Of a DNA stretch of 64,000 nucleotides, positions 9,992 through 18,786 are shown piece by piece. Positions within the stretch are counted from its first letter, which is position 1. Each line of letters begins with the position of its first letter. The notes under the pieces were generated by a model. It made no database searches. It saw nothing but the letters and a program-made list of their open reading frames with translations, and was not told the DNA's origin. Position numbers and translations under genes: made by a program. This DNA comes from Riemerella columbipharyngis (GTDB taxonomy: Bacteria; Bacteroidota; Bacteroidia; Flavobacteriales; Weeksellaceae): contig NZ_FNAS01000012.1 of the NCBI RefSeq assembly GCF_900101995.1, forward strand, positions 1-64,000, given 5' to 3'.

Positions 9992-11974
9992 ATGTGCCAA
10001 AATGAAGAACATTGCTGTTCAACAGGGCAGCATCAGAATAACACACACGCATTTAATAATTGGATTATATTTTCTTTTGTCCTTTTAGGGTTTGGAGTGT
10101 TCATTGATTATTATTCTAAGTTTTATACTATAAATCTTCCTTATTACGAAGAGGTAGAAGGTTTTGTTAGTCAACACATTAGTGTTTCTGTTTTCTATGG
10201 ACTATTGAGGTTTTTATTTTATTTTATAGCTACGCTGCCGGTTGCTTATCCGGTTATGAAATCCTCAATAGAAGAAATTAAAAATAAAAATTTCTTTAAT
10301 GAATTTACGCTGATGTCCGTAGCCTGTATAGGTGCTTTTGCTCTCGGAGAATATTCCGAAGCATTAGGAGTAATGCTGTTTTATACTTGTGGAGAATATT
10401 TGCAAAGTATTGCTGTAAAAAGGGCGAGGAAGAGCATTAAAGATTTATTGAGTGTTAAAATTACTCAGGCAAGAGTTTGGCGTGATGGAGGGTGGCAAAG
10501 TATTCCGCCCAAAGAAGTGAACATAGGAGATATTTTGGAGGTAAGGGTAGGGGAAAAAATTCCTATCGATGGCAAATTAGTATCAGATAAGGCAAGGCTG
10601 AATACGGCTGCCATTACGGGAGAAAGTAAACCAATCTCTGTAGGAAAGGGCGAAAAAATATTTTCCGGAGTAATCAATCTGGAGAATGTCATTCAGATGG
10701 AGGCTACGACAGCTTATGAAGATTCTTCCGTACAAAGAATATTAAAGATAGTAGAAGACGCATCTCATAGAAAGGCAGGTACGGAGCTTATGGTGAGAAA
10801 GTTAGCTAAAATATATACTCCTATAGTTTTTGCTTTGGCGGTAATGATTAGTATTGTTCCTTTGTTTTTGGTTAGCAATTATCAGTTTTCGGAATGGTTT
10901 TACAGATCTTTGATTTTTTTGGTTATATCTTGTCCTTGTGCTTTGGTTATATCTATTCCATTGGGGTATTTTGGGGGATTGGGAGCGGCTTCAAAGAATG
11001 GGATATTGTTCAAGGGAGCTTCATATTTAGAGAAAATTGTAAATGTAGACACTTTGGTAGTGGATAAGACGGGAACCCTTACTAAGGGAGTTTTTGCGAT
11101 TAACAAAATAGAAATCTCATCAGAATATGATAAAGCAAAGATGATGGGAATGATAGCCGGAATAGAGGAGAAGTCTACTCATCCGATTGCGAAGGCTATA
11201 ACAGCTTTCGTACAAACAAAAGAGTGGAATATCCCTATGGCAGACGAGGTTAAAGAAATTCCCGGAAGCGGGCTTTTGGGAATGATAGAAGGGAAGCTTC
11301 TTTGTATAGGAAATAAGGACTTGCTCTCCAAGCAAGGAGTGGCTACGCCATCTTTTTTTGAAAAAATGGTAGAAACAATAGTATTTATCGCTTATGACGG
11401 AAGCTATGTAGGGTATATCACGATAGCAGATAAAATAAAACCGGATGCAAAGGAAAGTATCACAAAGCTTCGCAGGATAGGGATTAAGCATTTTGTAATG
11501 TTGTCCGGAGATAATCATCAAGTAACAAATAAAATAGCTAAAGAACTCCACATAGAGAAAGCCATAGGTAATCTATTGCCAGAGGACAAACTCAAAGAAT
11601 TTGAAACAATAAAAGCTCAATCTGCCGGAAATACAGCCTATATGGGGGATGGGATAAATGATGCTCCTGTGATAGCTTCGGCAGACATAGGTATTTCTAT
11701 GGGGGCATTGGGCAGTGATGTGGCAGTAGAAACGGCAGATGTGGTGATACAGAATGATGAGCCTTCTAAACTGGCAACCGCTATGAAAATAGGAAAAACA
11801 ACCCGAAATATAATCTGGGAGAATATAGGACTAGCTTTTGGTGTCAAGATTATAATCCTTACGCTGGGAACATTTGGAGAGGCTACACTTTGGGAGGCTG
11901 TGTTTGCAGATGTAGGCGTAGCTTTGTTAGCCGTTTTCAATGCATGCAGAATACAAATGGTAAGGTTTAGATAG
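9992..11974 (+). CDS. Heavy-metal P-type ATPase, Zn2+/Cd2+/Pb2+ class (P1B-2)
   Basis: 660 residues. It has membrane helices from about residue 25, the actuator motif TGES (about 208), the metal-gating CPC in SCPCALVISIPLGYF (about 310), the phosphorylation site DKTGTLTKG (about 358), the HP motif STHPIAKAI, and the hinge GDGINDAP (about 552). After that, helices carry a Lys (FGVKIIIL) and a DVG (FADVGVALLAV), the residue pair that marks Zn/Cd/Pb exporters of the ZntA/CadA type. It lacks the usual N-terminal HMA domain and instead has a short Cys/His-rich tip (CQNEEHCC...HQNNTH). It would pump soft divalent metals out of the cytoplasm at the cost of ATP. No metal-sensing regulator gene is adjacent. 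Confidence 0.93.
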   Translation: MCQNEEHCCSTGQHQNNTHAFNNWIIFSFVLLGFGVFIDYYSKFYTINLPYYEEVEGFVSQHISVSVFYGLLRFLFYFIATLPVAYPVMKSSIEEIKNKNFFNEFTLMSVACIGAFALGEYSEALGVMLFYTCGEYLQSIAVKRARKSIKDLLSVKITQARVWRDGGWQSIPPKEVNIGDILEVRVGEKIPIDGKLVSDKARLNTAAITGESKPISVGKGEKIFSGVINLENVIQMEATTAYEDSSVQRILKIVEDASHRKAGTELMVRKLAKIYTPIVFALAVMISIVPLFLVSNYQFSEWFYRSLIFLVISCPCALVISIPLGYFGGLGAASKNGILFKGASYLEKIVNVDTLVVDKTGTLTKGVFAINKIEISSEYDKAKMMGMIAGIEEKSTHPIAKAITAFVQTKEWNIPMADEVKEIPGSGLLGMIEGKLLCIGNKDLLSKQGVATPSFFEKMVETIVFIAYDGSYVGYITIADKIKPDAKESITKLRRIGIKHFVMLSGDNHQVTNKIAKELHIEKAIGNLLPEDKLKEFETIKAQSAGNTAYMGDGINDAPVIASADIGISMGALGSDVAVETADVVIQNDEPSKLATAMKIGKTTRNIIWENIGLAFGVKIIILTLGTFGEATLWEAVFADVGVALLAVFNACRIQMVRFR

Positions 11975-12036
11975 CCCGTCCCATTTTAATCATTTTGTTA
12001 TAAGTGTTCTTATTTACTGATATAAAGATTCAATAT

Positions 12037-12090
12037 ATAACCTCAGTCCTTGAAAAATATATAGAATACGCTTATCAAAAACTGAGGTTA
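12037..12090. repeat. Inverted repeat between convergent genes
   Basis: TAACCTCAGT (12038-12047) and ACTGAGGTTA (12081-12090) are exact reverse complements separated by 33 bases, between the ATPase stop and the convergent lipoprotein pseudogene. No T-tract follows, so it is not a standard terminator. Its role is unknown. Confidence 0.5.
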
Positions 12091-12113
12091 AATAAAATTG
12101 TCTTTTAAGTGAA

Positions 12114-12692
12114 TTATTTTATAGCATTCAAAAATTCGGGATTGTTTACAAGTTGTTCTATAAGATTATCAATTGCTGGAGGTAGAAATTTTTCAAATTT
12201 AATACTTTTAGTATTTGCTTTTCCAGTTATTATATCAGTCCAAACAACTTTTCCATCTTTGTCAACAAGTTGAAATTTAACAGTAATTTGTGGAATTAAC
12301 TGAACGGTAGAAAATCCAGAAATAGCTTCATAGTCTAGTTTTTCTAACTCAGATTTTAAAATATAATCATTATTATTGCCAACAGAAATGTTTTTTTCTT
12401 TAAATCCTTTTTTTATAGCTTCTGTCAAAATTTCAGCAACTGGTTTTTCAGCTACATATGCGCCGGACATTGTTTGGTTATAAAGGTTTTTTTGTAAAAA
12501 ATTACTTTTTCATCTGAATAGCCTCTTGCATCTTTAATTTCTTGGACATCAATAATCTTACTATGGGATAATTTGTTGTCAATTTTTAAATTTGGTTGAT
12601 AATTAATCTGTTTTTACAGAATTTGTTAAAGCACAGCTCGTCAAGGAAGCTAATGAAATGCCTAAGGCAAAAATTTTAACTTTTGATTTCAT
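12114..12692 (-). pseudogene. Small lipoprotein, broken by two frameshifts in A-runs
   Basis: From ATG 12692 the minus strand reads MKSKVKIFALGISLASLTSC, a lipoprotein signal with Cys in a lipobox, and stops after about 29 codons. A second frame then continues (QINYQPNLKIDNKL, later KIIDVQEIKDARGYSDEK). The third frame, open from ATG 12470 to 12114 (118 residues), carries the rest, with VAEILTEAIKKGF and ITVKFQLVDKDGKVVWTDII. One extra A in the AAAAA run near 12627 and one missing A in the 7-A run at about 12487-12493 would restore a single lipoprotein of about 190 residues. This is either a real pseudogene or two sequencing errors in homopolymers. The family is not recognised; the C-terminal part resembles periplasmic lipoproteins of the CsgG-like or YajG-like kind only loosely. 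Confidence 0.6.
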
Positions 12693-13043
12693 AATTTTAA
12701 TAATAAGGTTAAATATAATTTTTATGTTATCTATGCAAATATACAATTTTATTATTAATGAAAATAAAAGTTAAATTGTTTTTAGCTTAAACAAATAGAA
12801 AATTATGATGGCTAATAGTCAGGGAAATATTTAGATAATATTCCTTTTTGCGATTTCTTCTGAGGTTTCCAAGTCGTTGTTTCTGTGGTAGATAAATAAT
12901 ATTACGAAACGATAGAGACAAGAAATATTTAGAGATACCTATTTATTTTTCTATCAGGTATAAGCCTCACCTTCAGCGTATTGTTTTCTATTATTTATAT
13001 CCGATGAAATTAAAATATAGACTATACGAAAGCTGCTGTTTTT
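12693..13043. other. AT-rich intergenic stretch, mostly without signal
   Basis: No complete gene. On the minus strand near 12835-12900 a short open stretch ends YHRNNDLETSEEIAKRNII and then a stop. It looks coding in composition but has no start and no partner, so it may be a gene remnant. The part next to 12693 should hold the promoter of the lipoprotein gene, but no TAnnTTTG box is clear. Confidence 0.3.
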
Positions 13044-13808
13044 TTATTCAAATTTTAAGATAAACATAAAGCTTCTTCCCTTGGCTGTATTGATGGCTGA
13101 TGCCCAATAAGGCGGCGTACCAGGGTTGTCTTTCACCAGTTCGTTATTGATAGTAAAAGTACCTCTAAATGCAGGAGTGAGCTTAAATTTATCAAAATAA
13201 AATTGAACACCTATCTCTGCAGAATACCCAAAGTTTTGTGTAGTACTTCGAAATACAGAAGCTGTTTGGTTGTCGTCTTCATCTTTTTCGTTGGATTGCA
13301 GATTGACCATCCAGTTCAATCCTGCGGCCATATATGGGCGGGAGTTGTACCACCTGTCTATATGATATTCTAATAATAGTGGGACATCTATAGTAGTGGC
13401 TTTTACGCGTTTTTCCATATCCTCTTTGGATAAAACTCTTGTTTCGAAAGAATCATTGGCGGCGTATTGGTCATTGCTTTGAGTGTCAAATTTTAGTTCT
13501 CTTTCGATGAATTGCAGACCAGGTTCCAATCTTAAATCAAAATTATCATTGATTCTCATTTTCCCCATTAGTCCGGCTCCAAAGCTATAGGTAGGTTTAG
13601 AAGAAACTAAGTTTTTATTACCTCGGCTTCCATATTTAGGGTCGAGTACTATTTTATAATCATTTTGTCCAAAATTTAGAAAAAATCCCCAGCTTAGTTT
13701 TTGATTGTCAAAATTTTCTAAATTGTCCATACGGTCTTTTATATTGAACAGCTGTGCCGAGGCATAGAAAGAACCTGCCAATGATATTAAAACAAATATT
13801 TTTTTCAT
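13044..13808 (-). CDS. porT: PorT/SprT-type outer-membrane beta-barrel, type IX secretion component
   Basis: 254 residues with a signal peptide (MKKIFVLISLAGSFYASAQ). An early LSWGFFLNFGQNDYKIVLD block is typical of PorT, and alternating amphipathic strands run to a C-terminal aromatic end (FMFILKFE) suited to outer-membrane insertion. PorT (SprT in gliding bacteria) is needed for the type IX secretion system and for gliding adhesin export. The gene follows ubiE on the same strand after 40 bases. The ubiE-porT pairing is common in Flavobacteriia and supports the name. It ends the three-gene operon that starts at 15159. Assignment is by recalled family similarity, not by alignment. Confidence 0.8.
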   Translation of the reverse strand: MKKIFVLISLAGSFYASAQLFNIKDRMDNLENFDNQKLSWGFFLNFGQNDYKIVLDPKYGSRGNKNLVSSKPTYSFGAGLMGKMRINDNFDLRLEPGLQFIERELKFDTQSNDQYAANDSFETRVLSKEDMEKRVKATTIDVPLLLEYHIDRWYNSRPYMAAGLNWMVNLQSNEKDEDDNQTASVFRSTTQNFGYSAEIGVQFYFDKFKLTPAFRGTFTINNELVKDNPGTPPYWASAINTAKGRSFMFILKFE

Positions 13809-13848
13809 AACACTTCTTTTTGATTCTAATAACTACGTTTTATTTATT

Positions 13849-14571
13849 TTATTTTGTAGCCTTGTAGATTGTAGCAATGCCGAAACTTTGTTTTTTGTAT
13901 TCTACTTTTTTGAAACCTAAGGATAGTAGTATTTCTTTAAATCCTTCGCCGTAAGGGAATGCGTTCACAGAATCCGGAAGATAAGTATAGGCACGGCTGT
14001 CCTTAGATACAGCTCTTCCTATGGCAGGAAGAATGTTTTTGAAATAAAACATATAGAACGGACTGAGGATACCCTCTACCTTTGAAAACTCTAAGATATA
14101 GACGCTACCGCCTGGCTTTACCACACGCCTAAGCTCGGACAGACCTTTTTCCAGGTCTTCGAAATTTCTTACGCCGAAAGCCGATGATACCGCATCAAAC
14201 CTATTATCTTCAAAACTCAGATTTTCGGCATCGCCTTTTATCATCGTGATGCTGTCTTCCAGTTTTTGTTTTTTTACTTTTTCTACTCCTATATCCAGCA
14301 TTTTTTTGGATAAATCCAGTCCTACTACCTTTGTTTTCAGTCCTTTGCAAAGGGCTAAAGCTAGATCACCTGTACCGGTAGCCACATCTAATATTTCTTT
14401 CGGGTGGTCTTGTTCCATCCATTTTACGAGGTTTTTCCGCCATAGGGTGTCTATTTTCATAGAGAAAAGATGGTTGAGCATATCGTACTTAGGTGCGATG
14501 TTGTCAAACATATTTTCTACCTCTCTTTTTTTTCCGGCATCTGTATTATAGGGAGTTATTTGCTGTTTCAA
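13849..14571 (-). CDS. ubiE: Demethylmenaquinone methyltransferase (UbiE/MenG)
   Basis: 240 residues. It is a class I SAM methyltransferase with motif I ILDVATGTGDLALAL (about 60), the UbiE signatures KYDMLNHLFSMKIDTLWRK near the N-terminus and FGVRNFEDLEKGLSELRRV around 130, then PGGSVYILEFSK. It methylates demethylmenaquinone to menaquinone, the respiratory quinone of this group. It is second in a minus-strand operon, 18 bases after the membrane protein at 14590-15159 and 40 bases before porT. A menC gene for the same pathway occurs at 44043, but no other men genes are in the window. Length and motifs are complete. Confidence 0.97.
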   Translation of the reverse strand: MKQQITPYNTDAGKKREVENMFDNIAPKYDMLNHLFSMKIDTLWRKNLVKWMEQDHPKEILDVATGTGDLALALCKGLKTKVVGLDLSKKMLDIGVEKVKKQKLEDSITMIKGDAENLSFEDNRFDAVSSAFGVRNFEDLEKGLSELRRVVKPGGSVYILEFSKVEGILSPFYMFYFKNILPAIGRAVSKDSRAYTYLPDSVNAFPYGEGFKEILLSLGFKKVEYKKQSFGIATIYKATK

Positions 14572-14589
14572 AATAAATGTTTTTTTATT

Positions 14590-15159
14590 TTATAGGTTAA
14601 TATTTTCTTTGTAGTAGTCTATGAAGTCTTGTTTCCTGAATATTTTAGTTCGGGACTCTATTTTTTGTATATTTTTTATAACGGCATCATAGTCTTCGTT
14701 CACATTATAGTAAAAATCTTCTATATAGAGTTTGTTGTAATGTTTCACGTCACTGTGATAGGGTTTTCCGTCTATTATTACTTTGTTCATAGACATTATC
14801 AGAGAGTCTTTGTTGAGACCGTATCCATAGTACTGGCGATTTACATAGTAATCTTGATGTGCTATATTGAGTAGCCCTCTCACGGAGCTTACATCAAAGG
14901 AAGAATCATAAAGACGTTTTTTCTGTTCGTTAAATACGGCGATATTATTTTTTCCGTTTTTTAGGTTCACTTTTACAGACTGTCCGCCGGCGATTACTAT
15001 TTCTCCACCGTTATTGATTTTGAAATAATAGGTGTTCGGCGTGGGATTGTCCACTAAGTAATCGTTTTTCTTTTTTAGGAATAAAAAATAGATTGCAAAA
15101 GCCATTATAAAAGCTAAAATAGCAATGAAAAGACCTTTTTGTGAAGCTGACATTTTCAT
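14590..15159 (-). CDS. Single-pass membrane protein of unknown function
   Basis: 189 residues. One transmembrane segment lies near the N-terminus (GLFIAILAFIMAFAIYFLFL, about 9-28), followed by a Lys-rich stop and a periplasmic or extracytoplasmic domain with many Tyr and Asn. The domain starts with a beta-rich part (YYFKINNGGEIVIAGGQSVK), then VNRQYYGYGLNKDSL. I do not recognise the family. It is first in the operon with ubiE and porT, and its -7 box at 15173-15180 gives a very short leader. Its place next to porT might point to an envelope role, but that is inference. Confidence 0.85.
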   Translation of the reverse strand: MKMSASQKGLFIAILAFIMAFAIYFLFLKKKNDYLVDNPTPNTYYFKINNGGEIVIAGGQSVKVNLKNGKNNIAVFNEQKKRLYDSSFDVSSVRGLLNIAHQDYYVNRQYYGYGLNKDSLIMSMNKVIIDGKPYHSDVKHYNKLYIEDFYYNVNEDYDAVIKNIQKIESRTKIFRKQDFIDYYKENINL

Positions 15160-15172
15160 ACAAAAATTTTTG

Positions 15173-15180
15173 CAAAGGTA
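15173..15180 (-). promoter_or_regulatory. -7 box for the membrane protein-ubiE-porT operon
   Basis: On the minus strand TACCTTTG matches TAnnTTTG. It lies 13 bases before the ATG at 15159, so the leader is only a few bases. Confidence 0.6.
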
Positions 15181-15245
15181 AACGAAAAGGACGAGGTAAG
15201 CAAAATGAAAGTAGAGATGATTTTATATATTAATATTAAAATGAT

Positions 15246-15253
15246 TAAATTTG
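15246..15253 (+). promoter_or_regulatory. -7 box for the FabH-like gene
   Basis: TAAATTTG matches TAnnTTTG and lies 14 bases before the ATG at 15268. No clear TTG is seen 19-21 bases upstream. It argues against the longer frame that begins at 15205. Confidence 0.5.
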
Positions 15254-15267
15254 CACATCAATTTAGA

Positions 15268-16338
15268 ATGAATATGCCAAATACTGTAATAATAGGTACC
15301 GGAAGCTATGTTCCGCAGCGGGTGATAGATGCTTCGTCGTTTATGGATGCTGTTTTTTATGATGATAATCATCAGCGTATAGATAAGCCGAATGATGAAA
15401 TTGTAAATAAATTTATAGAAATAACAGAAATAAAAAAACGACGCTATGCCGAAGATTTTGAATCTAATTCTGATTTGGGAGCAAAGGCTTCGGAGGCTGC
15501 TATTTCGGATGCGGGCATAGACAGAGAAAAGATAGATTATATTATCTATGCGACTAATTTTGGAGAGGTTACCTCAAATGGAATACCGAGCTTTATGCCT
15601 AATACTGCGGCAAGACTTAAAAATAAATTAGGTATCAAAAACCTAAATTGTATCACCTATGATATGATTTTTGGATGCCCGGGCTGGGTAGAGGGAATGA
15701 GCTTAGCCGATACTTTAATCAAAGCCTGTAAAGCAAAAACCATTTTGGTAGTAGGAGGGGAGGTACTTTCCAGAACGGTGGATCCTTATGATCGGGACAG
15801 AATGATTTTTGCAGACGGAGCGGGTGCGGTAGTAGTTACGGCTTCTGAGGATAGTGACAACGGCATTATTTCCGAGAGTACAATCTGTTTCAATGGAGAG
15901 GAACTTTCATACCTAGAGACAGGACCTTCTCTTAACTTGAACCATTGTGTGGAACGCCAATTTGTTAGAATGAGGGGACGCAAGATATATGAATTTGCAC
16001 TCAAATATGTTCCCAATGCCATCAAAAATACGATAGACAAAGCGGGACTTACCATCAGCGATATTAGCAAAATCCTTATCCATCAGGCAAATGCAAAAAT
16101 GGATCACGCGATTATCAACCGCCTGCACAGGCTCTATGGAATTAAATCTTACGACCAGAATATATCTCCTATGACGGTTCAGGAGTTTGGAAATTCTTCA
16201 GTAGCAACTATTCCTACAATGTTTGACCTTATCAAAAGAGGGAAAATGGAAGGGCATAGTTTCAAGAAAGGAGATAATATCGTATTTGCTTCTGTAGGAG
16301 CAGGAATGAATATCAATGCCATTGTGTATAGATATTAA
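15268..16338 (+). CDS. 3-oxoacyl-ACP synthase III family protein (FabH-like)
   Basis: 356 residues from the chosen ATG (MNMPNTVIIGTGSYVP). It is a thiolase-fold enzyme with the catalytic Cys in FGCPGWVEG (about 135), His in ILIHQANAKMDHAI (about 275) and Asn in EFGNSSVATIPT (about 305), the Cys-His-Asn triad of KAS III. Such enzymes condense an acyl-CoA starter with malonyl-ACP. The Pro after the Cys and the inserted DDNHQRIDKPNDE segment separate it from the housekeeping FabH, so the starter unit may differ. It is monocistronic and divergent from the ubiE operon. The open frame extends upstream to 15205, but that part contains the -7 box, so the later ATG is preferred. Confidence 0.88.
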   Translation: MNMPNTVIIGTGSYVPQRVIDASSFMDAVFYDDNHQRIDKPNDEIVNKFIEITEIKKRRYAEDFESNSDLGAKASEAAISDAGIDREKIDYIIYATNFGEVTSNGIPSFMPNTAARLKNKLGIKNLNCITYDMIFGCPGWVEGMSLADTLIKACKAKTILVVGGEVLSRTVDPYDRDRMIFADGAGAVVVTASEDSDNGIISESTICFNGEELSYLETGPSLNLNHCVERQFVRMRGRKIYEFALKYVPNAIKNTIDKAGLTISDISKILIHQANAKMDHAIINRLHRLYGIKSYDQNISPMTVQEFGNSSVATIPTMFDLIKRGKMEGHSFKKGDNIVFASVGAGMNINAIVYRY

Positions 16339-16914
16339 TACTTGATTTGATATAAATATTGAAAATAGAAGGGCTTTATCTTATTGATAAAGTCTTTATT
16401 TTTATATGATTTCAAAAAAACTAAGAGCCTGTTTAAATTTTGAGTTCAAGATAATTTATCTTTATTTTCTGAATTTTTTATCATAAGCTCGTAATTACTG
16501 GATAGTATTCTGTCTTTATCAAATCATTAAAAAATACGCTTTGTAATCTTTTTTTTAATTTTGAATAAATCAAACTTTTTTACATTTACTTGTAGTAATA
16601 AACGAGTTTTCAATTTGAAAAATCATTTAGGAGTATCCGCCAAGGCTGTTTTTACGATATGTATAATGATATTCCAGATGTTTTTTTATTTTCTATTGTT
16701 AAAATTCAAAGTATATTATTATATAAATACTACCATATCTTAGTAATATTTATTGGGTATTTTTTTGTTGTTGCTACAGTTTGGTTTATTGATTTATATG
16801 TGGCTATGAAAAATCAATATTGAAAAACTGGTAATCAGTTTTTAATAAAATCTTATATTATACAAATTATTAGAATTTAATTTTTAAACAAGCTATAAAA
16901 GAGAACTTAGAATA
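16339..16914. other. 576-base intergenic stretch with possible decayed element ends
   Basis: No credible gene. A 60-codon open frame at 16561-16743 is Phe/Lys-rich with no ribosome site. The sequence GAGCCTGTTTAAATTTTGA (near 16423-16441) and the reverse complement of about 16876-16895 (TAGCTTGTTTAAAAATTAA) agree at 14 of 19 positions, which could be eroded inverted ends of a small element, but AT-richness makes chance matches likely. Confidence 0.25.
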
Positions 16915-17823
16915 TCAAAATTTTTTTCGTCTAATATAGATAAATGTTGCTAAAACAATTAGCAGCATACCTCCCAGAGTGATAAAATAACCATATCGGG
17001 TATGAAGCTCTGGCATTATCTCAAAATTCATTCCGTATACTCCTGCTATAAAGGTAATAGGAAGAAAATAAACAGAGTATATCGCGAGCAGCTTCATTAC
17101 CTGATTGGCTTTCTGGTCAGATAGTGCAATATACATAGAAATGAGGTTGGCTGTTTGGTTGTTAATATGGTCAAAGTCTTGTATTACATCATTTTGTTTG
17201 TCTATTAGGTCCATTATTTCTACATCTTCCAAATTCAGTTTTCGGAAGCTGCTAATCCAGCCGGAAGACATACTGAGAATCCTCATATTGAGACCTGCCT
17301 TTCTTTTTATTTTATAAAGAGGTCTAATGGGGTTATATTGAGATTTATTTTTAAGGAATATATCGGTTTCTATTTTATCTATATTAGACATTAGTTTCTT
17401 GCTCTCATCATCGTATGATTTCATTACTTTCAGTGCGAGTTTCAGTGCAAGTTTTTCAGGAGTGATGGTTTTGTACAAATTTTGTTTTTGTGCAATTTCT
17501 CCTTGAAGCTCCGATATGCTTTTGCTTTTGATTCTATGAACGGTAATGATGGTTTTTTCTACCAAAAAAAAGCCCAATTTTGTGCTGATGTCGTTAATGC
17601 CGTTCAGTGTTTTTCGCTCTAATCGCACATTTTCTCGGGTGAGGAAAAATTTTATGCCGTCTACTTCTTCATATTTTGGAAAGTGATTGGGGTCGATGGT
17701 ATCCTCCAGTAACATCCTATTTATGTTGTATTTAGAATGTAGTGTGTGGAGGTCTTCTCTGGTAGGAGCTTTCACATCTATCCATTCTACGGATTCTGTT
17801 TGGAAAAGTATTTTTATTGCCAT
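16915..17823 (-). CDS. corA: CorA-family divalent cation (Mg2+/Co2+) transporter
   Basis: 302 residues, the usual CorA length. It has a large N-terminal cytoplasmic domain with a long helix (about 120-225), then two C-terminal transmembrane helices. The signature GVYGMNFE (GMN) lies after the first helix (YFLPITFIAGVYGMNFE) and the second helix ends in a basic tail (YIRRKKF). CorA pentamers admit Mg2+ and sometimes Co2+ or Ni2+. The gene stands alone, with a -7 box so close to the ATG that the transcript should be leaderless. A Zn2+-exporting ZntB-like role is possible, as the sequence cannot separate the subfamilies. Confidence 0.92.
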   Translation of the reverse strand: MAIKILFQTESVEWIDVKAPTREDLHTLHSKYNINRMLLEDTIDPNHFPKYEEVDGIKFFLTRENVRLERKTLNGINDISTKLGFFLVEKTIITVHRIKSKSISELQGEIAQKQNLYKTITPEKLALKLALKVMKSYDDESKKLMSNIDKIETDIFLKNKSQYNPIRPLYKIKRKAGLNMRILSMSSGWISSFRKLNLEDVEIMDLIDKQNDVIQDFDHINNQTANLISMYIALSDQKANQVMKLLAIYSVYFLPITFIAGVYGMNFEIMPELHTRYGYFITLGGMLLIVLATFIYIRRKKF

Positions 17824-17827
17824 ACCA

Positions 17828-17835
17828 CAAAAATA
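17828..17835 (-). promoter_or_regulatory. -7 box for corA, predicted leaderless
   Basis: On the minus strand TATTTTTG matches TAnnTTTG and ends 4 bases before the corA ATG, so the transcript start should coincide with the start codon. Confidence 0.55.
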
Positions 17836-17933
17836 TAAATTATATAAATAAGGAAGATATTATATGCTGTTTATGTTGATGAAAACAGATGGGAATTAGG
17901 AAACATAAATGAAATTCTTTTTATATTATGCCG

Positions 17934-17964
17934 TTGGTATATATCACGGTATTCGTTATCTTTG
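17934..17964 (+). promoter_or_regulatory. gldD promoter
   Basis: TTG at 17934-17936 and TATCTTTG at 17957-17964 are 20 bases apart, a textbook flavobacterial promoter. The predicted start is at or just before the ATG at 17969, so the mRNA is nearly leaderless. This rules out the upstream start at 17909. Confidence 0.7.
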
Positions 17965-17968
17965 CAAA

Positions 17969-18529
17969 ATGCTAAAGTATGGTGCTTTTTTACTATTTAT
18001 GTTTTTGGTGGCGGGGTGTTCCGAAAAGCCCTTTCCGAAGCCTAAAGGTGAGCTTAGGCTGGAGTATCCAAAACCGGAATATCAGGTTTTTGACGGAGAA
18101 TTGCCTTTTGTTTTTGAATATTCTCATTTTGCTAAAGTAGCGAAAGGTAAAAATACCGGCTGGTATAATATTTCTTATCCTAAAATGAATGCTTATGTTT
18201 TTATGACTTTTTTTAATCTGAAAAATGATTTGGAGGCACACATTAAAGAGTCCGAAAAAATGGTCTATAAACACACAATAAAAGCAACTTCCATACAAAC
18301 GCAATCTTTTAGTTTTCCCAAGAAAAAAGTTTATGGTAATTTTTATATACTAAGTGGTCCTACTGCCTCTAATGTACAGTTTTATATTACGGATAGTACA
18401 AAATATTTCGTTACCGGAGATTTGAGTTTTAATACCAGACCCAAACCAGATTCTTTGGCACCAGCGGTAGATTACATTAAAAATGATCTTCAGCATTTGA
18501 TAGATACTTTTCAATGGAAACAGCAGTAG
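17969..18529 (+). CDS. gldD: Gliding motility lipoprotein GldD
   Basis: 186 residues from ATG 17969. The signal MLKYGAFLLFMFLVAGC ends in a lipobox with Cys at about 17. Then come PKPKGELRLEYPKPEY and FPFVFEYSHF-like GldD blocks, WYNISYPKMNAYVFMTF, HTIKATSIQTQSF and the C-terminal FVTGDLSFNTRPKPDSLAPAVDYI. GldD is required for gliding and accompanies the type IX secretion machinery. With porT at 13044 it shows a gliding/T9SS lineage, even if the organism itself does not glide. The longer frame from 17909 is rejected because the promoter lies inside it. Confidence 0.92.
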   Translation: MLKYGAFLLFMFLVAGCSEKPFPKPKGELRLEYPKPEYQVFDGELPFVFEYSHFAKVAKGKNTGWYNISYPKMNAYVFMTFFNLKNDLEAHIKESEKMVYKHTIKATSIQTQSFSFPKKKVYGNFYILSGPTASNVQFYITDSTKYFVTGDLSFNTRPKPDSLAPAVDYIKNDLQHLIDTFQWKQQ

Positions 18530-18786
18530 ATTTAATCCGAACAGATGTTAAAAAAAAGACTATTTGAAAGTCAATATTGTGTATAAATTTCTATTTTTAT
18601 TTGGTGTTTTTTTATTGATAAATCATTTTTTTTCTTATAAATATAGTTCCTCTATTAAAATGTTTCACCATACTCTATTTCGTTTTTAAATGATATATAT
18701 AAATAATTCTCTTGAAATTTTTGAACAATAGATAATAATATTGGGGGATTTTAATTACCAAAAAAGAATAATCTTTACTAAATCAT

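Noticed and set aside
12835-12900. Coding-like stretch ending in DLETSEEIAKRNII on the minus strand
   Set aside because: Too short, no start, neighbouring frames equally open; could be chance.
15205-15267. Upstream extension of the FabH-like gene to an ATG at 15205
   Set aside because: It contains the -7 box TAAATTTG at 15246-15253, and the family begins near MPNTVIIGTGSYVP.
16561-16743. 60-codon open frame between the FabH-like gene and corA
   Set aside because: Phe/Lys-rich, no ribosome site and no recognisable motif; typical of chance frames in AT-rich DNA.
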